A DNA stretch of 37,173 nt, from positions 2,283,629 through 2,320,801 of the forward strand of contig CP070727.1 of assembly GCA_020350885.1 (NCBI GenBank). The letters run 5' to 3'. Below are positions 1-7,988 of this stretch, one piece after another. Position numbers and translations under genes: made by a program. The notes beneath the pieces are model-generated. The model ran no database searches and was not told the DNA's origin. It saw nothing but the letters and a program-made list of their open reading frames with translations. Each line of letters begins with the position of its first letter. Position 1 is the stretch's first letter. Source of the stretch: a bacterium (lineage in GTDB: Bacteria; Krumholzibacteriota; Krumholzibacteriia; Krumholzibacteriales; Krumholzibacteriaceae).

Positions 1-2545
1 AGACATAGCCGGTTCTGGACTGTGCCCATACGAGGTAGAGGAGGGAGCCGGGGGTGAATTCCCAACGAACGACGAGATTAGAATTGAAGTCGCGATAATT
101 GAAGTCGGGAAGGCCTATGGAATAGTCATCAACACCGTCTTCATCCTCGTCTATGTAATAGGCTTCGTCGGCCGCGTCGTATCGTATCTGTCCTTCGTCG
201 AACACCTCGAAGCGGTCCCTGTAATTGTCCGCCCTTGGATCCGTGATGCGCTTGAATTCCGTATATTTCCCCGCCGAGACGAACGGGGAGCCGTAATACT
301 GCACGGTCAGGTTTGGTGTGATGCAGTAGTCCATCCTGAAGACAAAAGAGGTGGTTTCCTGGTTGAGCCTGCCGAACAGGTACCGCTCATCGCCATCGAA
401 AGATTCGGTTGCGACATATTGCATCTCGGGCCTGTTACGCGAATATGATGGACTGAACAACAGCCTGATAGCATTTGTCGGTCTGTAGACGATGTCGATC
501 CAGCTGCTTGTGTAATTCGTATATTCCTCATCGCCCTGATTGGTATAGGCGCCGCATCCCGTGTAGAACTTCTTGCGCTGATCGGTGTACATCCAGAAGC
601 TGTACTCCATGGAGCCAGGCCACTTGGAAGATGGCCCCCCGCGAAGTTCGAAATTGGAGATATTATCCCAGCAACGCGTTATGCTGCCGCCGAGTCTGTA
701 GTTGTTACGGAAGGTGGTATTGAAGTTAGCATTCGCCGCGCTCCAAAGGGATTTGCCGCCGAAGTCCCAGTTCAGCCACTGGTTGGTGTTTATATACAGG
801 TTGTTGAATATGCTGAAGGGGTTGCGGATTTGGTATGCGGCCCACGTGAACTGGTTGATCTCGTCGGCCCTTCGCATGTATCCCAGGTCGTTGATCTCGA
901 ATCCCGGGCTACGCCATGTCGCGCCCGTCTCGAATACTAACTTGTGGTTGCTTGTCCTGCGCAAACGGACGGATCCTGAGTGTCCGCTCAGGGTTGTACG
1001 GCTCTCGTCCAGGGTTACATGAAAGTTGTCAGGTCTCTGGTAGTAGCGGGCAGAGGCGGTCTGGGCCTCGTATATGGCCTCTTCGCTACCTCTCAGATGA
1101 CTTACAAAGACATTGGCATTGATTCGGTAATCGCGGTTCAAAAAGTAGTGGGAGAAATCTATGCCGCCGGCGTAGGCCTGCCGCCGCATGAATTCGAGGT
1201 GAGAATCCTCAATATCGCGGTTAACGGCAGTCATCATGGCGCCCAGGTGGGTGTTGCCTTCCCTGAAATCCTGCTGGATTCGTCCGACGAAGTAGTTGGT
1301 CAAGGGCTCGACGGTTTCCATGCGCCGCTTCCCGTTGTTGTCGATTTCAGCCTTTTCCTTTGCCGTTATACTTTCCATGATTCCGATGGAGAGTCCGCTC
1401 GATGTCTTGCCCGTCAGCTTGAACGCGCCGATGATCGATGTATTGTCCGGTTGTTCTACCGATTCACCATCCTCGAGGTCCGGATAATGGGTGGGGTAGT
1501 GGCCGATGCGCCGGGAATAGAACAGGATGTCACTCGTGAAGGATCCCCCGGTGATGGCAGGGCACAAAGGCAGATTGAGGATATTGTTCCCCTCTATGAA
1601 GAAAGGTCGTTTCTCGCTGAAGAACGTCTCGAACGCGGTGAGGTTAACCACGGAGGGGTCCGCCTCGACCTGTCCGAAATCCGGATTAATCGTGAAATCG
1701 AGGGTCAGGTTGCTCGTGACTCCTATCTTTCCGTCAAGGCCGCCCGCTAAAGCAGAGTTGCTGCCGTCGAGGAACGGGTCGCCTTTCACGGTCTCGAAGT
1801 TTTCCGTCTTTGCAACGCCGTAGGGCATGATTTCTATACGCCGGCGCGGCCGGATGCCGTGGATGCCGCGCAGCTCGCCAAATCTACTCACCCAGCCGGA
1901 AGTCTCTTTGGGGATACACTGCCATGTGGAACGCTCCTCCTTACGGAAGAGGCGCCGCTGCACCTGCAATCCCCACGTCTGCTCTTCATCGCCGCTAAAG
2001 CGAAGCTGGCTCAAGGGGATCTTCATCTCGGCCGTCCAGCCCTCTTTGTCGATTTTTGCGGCTCCATGCCAAACGGGATCCCAGTTGGAATTCCAATTCT
2101 CACCATCGTTGGAGACGAATTCATCGCCTCTCGTTCCAGATACACTCAGCGTGAATGAAAAGGCTGTTCGGTGATCGAAGTAGCTGTCTATATTCACTTC
2201 GATCCAATCACCGGGGAACCAGTCCCTCCTCGCGAGCATCTTGGTGACATGTTCAGGATCGTCGTAGCATCTGAAAGCGAAATAGATGGCCTCGTCGTCG
2301 TAAATAACCTTGAATTTGGACTGATGCGAAGGCGGTTCGCCGTCGGATGGATCTCGCTGAATAAAGTCGCCGCTCCATTCGACTGTATCCCAAATTGTAT
2401 CATCCAGTATGCCGTCGATGTCAGGCGCTTTGCTGTTGATTTTCCTGGTGTTGTAAACACGTTTTTCCACCTCGGGGGTAGTTCGAGCGGCAAGTGATAC
2501 GGCCGTGCAACAGATGAGAAGTATAGTAACGGTAACGGTTTTCAT
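1..2545 (-). CDS. DUF5916-family outer membrane protein with N-terminal CBM9-like domain (partial, C-terminus off the left edge)
   Basis: The minus-strand frame stays open from an ATG at 2545 to the window edge (about 848 codons). GGAGG lies five bases upstream of that ATG; an adjacent ATG at 2548 is too close to it. The protein starts MKTVTVTILLICCTAVSLAA, a signal peptide. Next comes a carbohydrate-binding (CBM9-like) beta-sandwich with the usual KAPDIDGILDDTIW and IKVNIDSYFDHRTAF-type stretches (here WIEVNIDSYFDHRTAF). After it comes the DUF5916 body, recognised from KRPFFIEGNNILNL, LFYSRRIGHYPTHYPDLEDG, GAFKLTGKTSSGLSIGIMES and VEPLTNYFVGRIQQDFREG. The rest is rich in alternating aromatic strands, as expected of an outer-membrane barrel. 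The family is common in Bacteroidota, Gemmatimonadota and related groups; its function is unsettled (surface hydrolase accessory or transport are suggestions). It is transcribed divergently from the TetR gene. Confidence 0.85.
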   Translation of the reverse strand, partial: MKTVTVTILLICCTAVSLAARTTPEVEKRVYNTRKINSKAPDIDGILDDTIWDTVEWSGDFIQRDPSDGEPPSHQSKFKVIYDDEAIYFAFRCYDDPEHVTKMLARRDWFPGDWIEVNIDSYFDHRTAFSFTLSVSGTRGDEFVSNDGENWNSNWDPVWHGAAKIDKEGWTAEMKIPLSQLRFSGDEEQTWGLQVQRRLFRKEERSTWQCIPKETSGWVSRFGELRGIHGIRPRRRIEIMPYGVAKTENFETVKGDPFLDGSNSALAGGLDGKIGVTSNLTLDFTINPDFGQVEADPSVVNLTAFETFFSEKRPFFIEGNNILNLPLCPAITGGSFTSDILFYSRRIGHYPTHYPDLEDGESVEQPDNTSIIGAFKLTGKTSSGLSIGIMESITAKEKAEIDNNGKRRMETVEPLTNYFVGRIQQDFREGNTHLGAMMTAVNRDIEDSHLEFMRRQAYAGGIDFSHYFLNRDYRINANVFVSHLRGSEEAIYEAQTASARYYQRPDNFHVTLDESRTTLSGHSGSVRLRRTSNHKLVFETGATWRSPGFEINDLGYMRRADEINQFTWAAYQIRNPFSIFNNLYINTNQWLNWDFGGKSLWSAANANFNTTFRNNYRLGGSITRCWDNISNFELRGGPSSKWPGSMEYSFWMYTDQRKKFYTGCGAYTNQGDEEYTNYTSSWIDIVYRPTNAIRLLFSPSYSRNRPEMQYVATESFDGDERYLFGRLNQETTSFVFRMDYCITPNLTVQYYGSPFVSAGKYTEFKRITDPRADNYRDRFEVFDEGQIRYDAADEAYYIDEDEDGVDDYSIGLPDFNYRDFNSNLVVRWEFTPGSLLYLVWAQSRTGYV

Positions 2546-2705
2546 CATCGCCTCCGATTTCTGGATTGGTTCCTTGAGCAGGCGTGGGAATGTTGCTTTG
2601 AGACATGCACCCATAGCCCAACATCCATTTAATACTATAGACACTTAACAGCCGGTCGGTTGACGATGGTTGAGCTATATAACTTATACGGATGGGTGCA
2701 CGAAT

Positions 2706-2980
2706 GGTTACTTAGAAACTTTCCGTTCCGACGAAGAAGGATTCTTAAGTGTTCATGAAGAGGGTCTCGCCTGGGGGGCCATTCTGTATATCAGGCTTGT
2801 ATTGCTATTATAAGCTTCTAACCCTATGATATAGCGCGAGGTTTTCCTGGGCCAAAGCACGATGTAATCCCAGATCTGATATGAGGGTGTGCGGCATTCA
2901 AAGTAACTTGTGATCTATATAATGTTTGAATCAGGGTACGTGCAAGTATTGCAATACGAACGGAATTAAGAGAAAGGACA
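2706..2980 (+). repeat. Dispersed intergenic element, copy 1 (right part well kept, left part decayed)
   Basis: The core TGAAGAGGGTCTCGCCTGGG starts at 2756 and is followed by the right module, shared with the copies at 20916 and 31684 (common stretches: ATTCTGTATATC, GCACGATGTAATC, CAGATCTGA, TATATAATGTTTGAAT). The right terminus at 2936-2966, reverse-complemented, matches the left terminus of the copy at 30051-30081 at 24 of 31 positions by hand count. Inside that terminus GTATTGCAATAC is a perfect palindrome. The left part (TTACTTAG...TTTCCG) is only weakly recognisable. The copy fills the gap between the divergent DUF5916 and TetR genes and ends just before the TetR start codon. Confidence 0.75.
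2918..2923 (+). promoter_or_regulatory. Putative -10 box (TATAAT) in the right end of repeat copy 1, facing the TetR gene
   Basis: TATAAT is kept at the same place in the copies at 21173-21178 and near 31854. It lies about 60 bases before the TetR ATG. No convincing -35 box sits 16-18 bases upstream (ATTCAA is the nearest candidate), so an activator or a weak promoter would be needed. Confidence 0.4.
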
Positions 2981-2983
2981 ATT

Positions 2984-3571
2984 ATGGCAGGTGAGCGGAA
3001 AGTGATCTTGGAAGCTGCTGCGCGCGAGTTTGCCGATGTCGGGTTGAACGAATCCAGTTTGGATTCAATCGCCAGCAGAGCAGGACTAGAGCCGGGAGTA
3101 GCACAGGCTCTCTTTGTCGACAAACCTACGCTGCTAAGGGAGCTGCTGAGAGAAGCGACTGATCCCCTGGTAAGCGGCATCGCTCTAGCAGTCGAGGAAA
3201 TGGATGATTCAAAGGAGATAGTCCGAAAATCGCTGCAGCTATACGATCGATGGCTACTAGATCATCAGGATATCGTCCGAATATTCATACGATGCGCTCT
3301 TGATGGTCCGGAATCGATGCAAAAACTTTATCAGCAATCACTACTGCCCTCGGAGTTCTACGGGCACCTGGAGCGGCTCATCAACAGGGACCAGCTGCGT
3401 TGCAAGGATCTGTTCGTCCTGAGTGTGCTCTTAGACTCACTGATAATGTTTCCGCATATGATTCGATCGGCTGTTGAGCGTATGAAGCCGGAACATACCG
3501 CAGAAGAGATTATGGAGATCAGGTTTGATGCCATAATTGACCTGTTCGAAAATGGGCTTTACATTGACTGA
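2984..3571 (+). CDS. TetR/AcrR family transcriptional regulator
   Basis: A 195-residue protein of normal TetR length. The N-terminal 50 residues carry the family helix-turn-helix: RKVILEAAAREFADVGLNES, then SLDSIASRAGLEPGVAQALF, and KPTLLRELL opening the ligand-binding half. The rest is helical with no conserved sequence, as is normal for the ligand and dimer domain. Start: ATG at 2984 with AAAGGA five bases upstream; that ribosome binding site lies in the terminus of the intergenic repeat. The family usually represses neighbouring genes on binding a small molecule, so the divergent DUF5916 gene and the downstream C45 hydrolase gene (about 200 bases away) are candidate targets. The ligand cannot be told from sequence. 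Confidence 0.9.
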   Translation: MAGERKVILEAAAREFADVGLNESSLDSIASRAGLEPGVAQALFVDKPTLLRELLREATDPLVSGIALAVEEMDDSKEIVRKSLQLYDRWLLDHQDIVRIFIRCALDGPESMQKLYQQSLLPSEFYGHLERLINRDQLRCKDLFVLSVLLDSLIMFPHMIRSAVERMKPEHTAEEIMEIRFDAIIDLFENGLYID

Positions 3572-3776
3572 CAGTGTTTGGCATACAATGCTGCTCACTC
3601 GTTTTCAAAATGTCAGGGGGAATTATGAGCCTCGTTGTTTGGCCTTAGCAGATATTTCTCATCTGTCTGCCCGAGAGGATTGTACTCCACGGGATAGACG
3701 AATCCTAATGATGATGCTTGCCTGAAGTAAGTTCTCGTTCTACTATGTTGATGTGACACATGGAAGGGACGTTGTC

Positions 3777-4961
3777 ATGAAAAAGTATTCACGAAGAGAG
3801 TTTCTGGAATTCTCTTTTGCCATAGCAGCAGGTACGGCATTGTTACCTCTGTCAGGCTGCGGCTCCTCCTCAGAGTACAAGGGAGTGCTGGAAGTTCCCG
3901 AGGGTGGTTACCCGCTCATAGATGTTGCCGGTTCGCATTACGAGATCGGTAGACGTATCGGGGCGGCCATGAAGGAAAGCATCACAGGGTACTTTGAGTA
4001 TTCAGAGGAATACACGAATAGCATTGAATACCTCGAAGGGGTGGGGAAAGAGATAATCGGAAGCATGTTCTCTCACGCCCGTGCTGCTTTCCCGCATCTG
4101 GTCGAAGAACTCGAGGGAATGGCGAAATCGCTCGAGATCCCATTGATGAATCTATTTGCTTTCAATTGCAGGTCCGAGATAAAGATACTCAAGGAACCGC
4201 CGGGCTGTTCAACGATTGCTCTCAAAAATGGGGATCGTGTAATACTAGTCCATAATGAGGACGGGAACGATCTCAACATAGGCAGGATGTTCCTCGCCAT
4301 GGTCACACCTCCAAGCGGTATGACCTTTCTCGCATTCGTCTATCCGGGACTTCTTCCCGGAAACGGTCCCGGTCTGAACCTGAACGGCATCGTCGAGACA
4401 ACGAACTACATCCAACCGCGGAGGGTCGCAGACGGGATCCCCCGATATTTCATTAGCCGGGCCATACTCGAGGCGGAGAGTCTCGAAGAAGCCGTCTCGC
4501 TGGCGACTATGAAAGATAGGGCCTTCCCTTTCCACCACAACCTCGTATCCCTCGGCGAGGGACGCCTCCTTTCCGTAGAGACCGCCGCCTATCCGGAGCA
4601 GAAGCATGACATCCTGGAAATCGAAGGATTCTATGTCCACACCAACCACTTCCTTCATCCCGCCATGGTCGGGGGCGGAGAAACGGGGGAGCGGCCCTAC
4701 GACGTTCCCTATATCTCATCGACAACCCGGATGGAAGTTCTCACACGGGCAGTCGAGAACGGTGGAGAACCTTCAGACGTCAAAGGGATAATCGAGCTTC
4801 TGTCGCTTCACGAAGGACGACCCTACAGCCCCTGCCGGCATCCGGAAGGCGATGTGCACGGCAGCACGCTCGGGACGGCCGTCTTCCAGTCGCCGGAAAA
4901 GAGCATGGTCCTGTTTCATGGGAATCCGTGCTCGAGGCTCAGAAGAAAATACGAAATATAA
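3777..4961 (+). CDS. C45-type Ntn acyltransferase/hydrolase (acyl-CoA:6-APA acyltransferase-like), Tat-exported lipoprotein
   Basis: I chose ATG 3777 because GGAAGGGA lies seven bases upstream; a GTG at 3753 would add eight residues before the export signal. The N-terminus KKYSRREFLEFSF is a twin-arginine signal followed by a lipobox ending LSGC, so the protein is probably a folded, lipid-anchored envelope enzyme. PPGCSTIALKNG at about residues 142-153 contains the expected autoprocessing Gly-Cys pair: Cys144 would become the N-terminal nucleophile of the mature enzyme. HNEDGND follows, as in the peptidase C45 and choloylglycine-like fold. The family cleaves or transfers acyl groups on amides (penicillin side chains, N-acyl ethanolamines and others). 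The substrate here is unknown; an acyl-amide, possibly a signal or an antibiotic, is inference. About 394 residues, intact. Confidence 0.82.
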   Translation: MKKYSRREFLEFSFAIAAGTALLPLSGCGSSSEYKGVLEVPEGGYPLIDVAGSHYEIGRRIGAAMKESITGYFEYSEEYTNSIEYLEGVGKEIIGSMFSHARAAFPHLVEELEGMAKSLEIPLMNLFAFNCRSEIKILKEPPGCSTIALKNGDRVILVHNEDGNDLNIGRMFLAMVTPPSGMTFLAFVYPGLLPGNGPGLNLNGIVETTNYIQPRRVADGIPRYFISRAILEAESLEEAVSLATMKDRAFPFHHNLVSLGEGRLLSVETAAYPEQKHDILEIEGFYVHTNHFLHPAMVGGGETGERPYDVPYISSTTRMEVLTRAVENGGEPSDVKGIIELLSLHEGRPYSPCRHPEGDVHGSTLGTAVFQSPEKSMVLFHGNPCSRLRRKYEI

Positions 4962-5053
4962 AATATGCTAAGATTATTCACATCCCTACCGACGCGTTTT
5001 CTCGCTGCGAACTTGTGTCTTCTATTTGTTCTGTCTGCATTATAAGAATGTGC

Positions 5054-5082
5054 TTGTAACTCGAAGAAGGGTTTCTTATAAT
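5054..5082 (+). promoter_or_regulatory. Predicted sigma70-type promoter for the alpha/beta hydrolase gene
   Basis: TTGTAA (5054-5059) and TATAAT (5077-5082) are separated by exactly 17 bases, about 65 bases before the start codon at 5147. Confidence 0.5.
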
Positions 5083-5146
5083 CGGCGAACTTAATACGCT
5101 TTAATTTAAAGATATGCAAACAACATGTCAAATTAGGAGGATTGTT

Positions 5147-6184
5147 ATGAGGAAAGTTGCTTTCTTTGTTTTACTTTTTATTGCAAATAACGCTTTGTCA
5201 CAAGGAGTTACGCCAGGTGAATGGGGACTTCAAGCATTTCGTATTGAAGATGAAACATTGGGGGCCATTAATTATTATGTAACAGAAGATGGTATAGACA
5301 AGAGTAAACCTCTATTGTTCGTTGCTATGGGAAGTGGAGGACTCCCTTCCATGATTTATGTAAAGGCAGGTGATTCTTCCACACAGTTGGGGGTATTACC
5401 AGCTGACTTTATTACACGGTTTTCAGATCGGTTTCACGTTGCGTATATGGCGATGCCTGGAACTCCTTTCTGTGATACGGTCACAGTCGACGAGATAAAC
5501 CCTATCGAGATACTTGAAGGGTATAAGCCGTCAGAGGAATACGTTCTACGTTGTGATTTGAATTGGCGCGTTCAAGCGAGCTCTCTTGTTATTGATGCTC
5601 TTTATAATACATTACCTGTAGCTGGTGATAAAATCGTTGCCATGGGTATTTCTGAGGGTGGAAGGATTGTACCCGAGTTAGCCGTTGTTAATGAAAAAAT
5701 CACTCATGTAGTAGTAATGCTAAGCGGTGGTATCAATCATTTTTTTGATAGTATCATCAACAACAGAATTGATGCTGCGCACGGAACAATATCTCATCAA
5801 AAAGCTCAACACAATATTGACAGCCTTTTCTCCGTTTATAAGGACATTTATAATCATCCGAATAGCACGGACAAATGGTGGTATGGGCACCCGTATAAGC
5901 GCTGGGCTAGCTTTTGTACCGATATTCCTTTGGAAGATTTAGTGAAATTGAATATCCCTATTCTTCTAGTTAGTGGCTCGATAGATCGGAATGCACCAGT
6001 TCTGCAATCTGATTATATCAAACTCGAATTTCTAAGATTGAAAAAAATGAATTTAACCTATCATGTATTGCCCGGAGTTAATCATTGGTTAATGGAAACA
6101 GTCGAGGAAGATGAAAAGGAGAAAATGATATCGCATAGAGACGAAGCGATGGAAATGGTTGTGAATTGGATTGAATCTAATTAG
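5147..6184 (+). CDS. Secreted alpha/beta hydrolase
   Basis: The start is ATG 5147, preceded by AGGAGG with a six-base spacer. An upstream in-frame ATG at 5114 lacks a site and would put a charged leader before the signal peptide MRKVAFFVLLFIANNALSQG. The catalytic triad is visible: nucleophile elbow GISEGG (Ser169), SGSIDRNAPV (Asp280) and PGVNHWL (His313). An oxyanion-region candidate, VAMGSGGLPS, comes after strand 3. About 345 residues, the size of a single-domain hydrolase with a modest lid. The substrate is unknown; an esterase or peptidase role is possible. The gene is clearly more AT-rich than the C45 gene beside it and prefers AT-ending codons, which suggests horizontal acquisition, perhaps from Bacteroidota. 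It has its own near-consensus promoter. Confidence 0.8.
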   Translation: MRKVAFFVLLFIANNALSQGVTPGEWGLQAFRIEDETLGAINYYVTEDGIDKSKPLLFVAMGSGGLPSMIYVKAGDSSTQLGVLPADFITRFSDRFHVAYMAMPGTPFCDTVTVDEINPIEILEGYKPSEEYVLRCDLNWRVQASSLVIDALYNTLPVAGDKIVAMGISEGGRIVPELAVVNEKITHVVVMLSGGINHFFDSIINNRIDAAHGTISHQKAQHNIDSLFSVYKDIYNHPNSTDKWWYGHPYKRWASFCTDIPLEDLVKLNIPILLVSGSIDRNAPVLQSDYIKLEFLRLKKMNLTYHVLPGVNHWLMETVEEDEKEKMISHRDEAMEMVVNWIESN

Positions 6185-6203
6185 AAATGACCTATGTCTG
6201 TAT

Positions 6204-6306
6204 ATTGCATCCATATTGTTATTCCTGCAGTTAACCGTCTTTCCTTTAGATGTATTTGATTTGTAATCGACTTGTAAGTTGTTCTCATATAGAAGGCGTC
6301 TCTGTG
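6204..6306 (+). repeat. Dispersed intergenic element, copy 2 (decayed)
   Basis: GCATCCATATTGTTATTCCT followed by GCAGTTAACCG matches the left terminus of the copy at 36516 (CATCCGTATTGTTATTGTTACAGTTAGC with gaps). A possible core relic, AGAAGGCGTCTC, follows near 6291. No right end is recognisable. Confidence 0.4.
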
Positions 6307-6348
6307 ATAAGAATACAAACAGCAGGATAGTGAAACACTTTTGCTGGG

Positions 6349-7854
6349 ATGGTTGTCATGAGACTATTTGGCAATATCAAGAAATTGATGCATCTTGTAC
6401 TGTGTATTTCGTTCCTCATACTTCATGATTCACAGCTTCTACAAGCTCAGGCGAAATTCCCCGATACACCTGCGGGAAAAAGGTTGCAAGAATCGCTCGA
6501 GGTCATTAATTCACAGGATTATAGAGCTATTAGAACGTATATTATTGAGAATTATACCAAGGATTTTGTTGATTACTTCGGGATAGATTTCGTACTCAAT
6601 TTCTATCTGGGACTCAGTGAGACAAGTCATGGGTTTGAATTCCACGGCATGAGAAAATCTGAAGAATTTAACAATACAGGAATCTTCAAGAGCAAACTTA
6701 CTGGCTTATGGTTAGACTTCGGCTTTAAGGTTCAAGATGAGCCTCCACATAAGATCAAAGGTATGAATATACGTCCCTACGGCCCTCCTGGTGAATCTCT
6801 ACCTCGCAAGATGAGCGATGAGGAAATAGCTAGGGAAATCAAAGGACTACTCGAGAAACTTTCCGGGATAGAGGCCTTCTCCGGAGCTGTGCTCTTCGCT
6901 AAAAATGGAGAGGTGCTGTTTAAAGGAGCATACGGCAAAGCGAGCAGAAGGTTCAACGCACCGAATCGGACTGACACGAAGTTCAATCTTGCTTCGATGA
7001 GCAAGTATTTCACTGCCGTAGCAATTGCTCAGCTGGTTGAGAAAGGGAAATTATTATACGAGGATTATATCGGTAAATATCTTGATTCGGACTGGATTTC
7101 AAACGACATAGGAAAGAAAGTAAAAATCTGGCATCTTTTGACACATTCAGCAGGCACCGGCGATTTCTTGGAGAACAAGGAATTCACCGAATCATCTCGC
7201 CTCCTTTATCGATCCATGGATGACTATAGAGTCGTTACTAAAGATGATACACTCCGATTTGAACCGGGCAGTAAGTACGCATACAGCAATTCCGGTTATC
7301 TGCTTCTGGGAGCCATTATTGAAAAAGTGACCGGACAAAGTTACTTCGACTATGTTCAGGATAACATATGCACACCTGCCGGCATGCTCAGTACCGGCTT
7401 TTACTCGATGGACGAGCCTGTTCCAAACCTTGCCGTCGGGTACTATCGGGAGTATGGAGAAGAGAACGTAATCATCAAGAATAACGTATTCTTGCATGCC
7501 ATTAGAGGCGTTTCTGCCGGGGGAGGGTATTCCACAGTTGAAGACCTCCTGAAATTCGTTATGGCTTTGAGAACTAATAAACTTGTCTCTGAAGAGACGA
7601 CTAATCGTCTATTGACGGTAGAGCCTGTATTCGAATCATCACAAATAAACAAATATGGTTTCTATGTATTCGAAAGAGATAGTGAACGGTATGTGGGGGC
7701 TTCCGGAGGATTCGAGGGCATCAGAACCGCAATGCGGTTCTATTTAGACAGCGGCCATACATTTATTGTATTAGAGAATCTTACACAACCGTTTTCCCCG
7801 GTGGTTAACAGGATCTTGGAACTACTCGATCCATCATATTTCAGGTCCAGATAG
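6349..7854 (+). CDS. Secreted serine hydrolase of the class C beta-lactamase / D-Ala-D-Ala carboxypeptidase fold
   Basis: About 500 residues. A signal peptide (hydrophobic LVLCISFLILHDS, cleavage near LQAQA) comes first. Next is a roughly 140-residue N-terminal region that resembles the extra domain seen before some beta-lactamase-fold hydrolases (LNFYLGLSETSHGFEFHGMR). The catalytic domain starts near residue 170. Motifs: SxxK as SMSK (Ser216, Lys219), YxN as YSN (Tyr312) and GGFEG near the end in place of the KTG/HxG box. The start could be ATG 6349 or ATG 6358; neither has a strong ribosome binding site. The family includes esterases, D-amino-acid amidases and peptidases as well as true beta-lactamases, so resistance should not be assumed. 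Composition is AT-rich like the gene before it. Confidence 0.85.
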   Translation: MVVMRLFGNIKKLMHLVLCISFLILHDSQLLQAQAKFPDTPAGKRLQESLEVINSQDYRAIRTYIIENYTKDFVDYFGIDFVLNFYLGLSETSHGFEFHGMRKSEEFNNTGIFKSKLTGLWLDFGFKVQDEPPHKIKGMNIRPYGPPGESLPRKMSDEEIAREIKGLLEKLSGIEAFSGAVLFAKNGEVLFKGAYGKASRRFNAPNRTDTKFNLASMSKYFTAVAIAQLVEKGKLLYEDYIGKYLDSDWISNDIGKKVKIWHLLTHSAGTGDFLENKEFTESSRLLYRSMDDYRVVTKDDTLRFEPGSKYAYSNSGYLLLGAIIEKVTGQSYFDYVQDNICTPAGMLSTGFYSMDEPVPNLAVGYYREYGEENVIIKNNVFLHAIRGVSAGGGYSTVEDLLKFVMALRTNKLVSEETTNRLLTVEPVFESSQINKYGFYVFERDSERYVGASGGFEGIRTAMRFYLDSGHTFIVLENLTQPFSPVVNRILELLDPSYFRSR

Positions 7855-7988
7855 AGACATGGGAATTTCTACATCCTATCTCAAGTCTGTCTGTTCTAAA
7901 TATCATCTGACTGCGGATATCGCATGACTTCTGGGCCGGCGATTCTTTATTCACCTTCCTTGCAGAGTTGATCGTATTATAATGTATA

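Noticed and set aside
475..2497. Plus-strand open frames over the first 2.5 kb, the longest at 980-1750 (256 codons)
   Set aside because: They lie opposite the continuous minus-strand DUF5916 gene, whose protein is clearly recognisable; the plus-strand products resemble nothing and lack export or domain signatures.
5099..5111. Palindrome CTTTAATTTAAAG before the alpha/beta hydrolase gene
   Set aside because: AT-rich 13-base palindromes are expected by chance in such sequence, and it does not recur elsewhere in the window.
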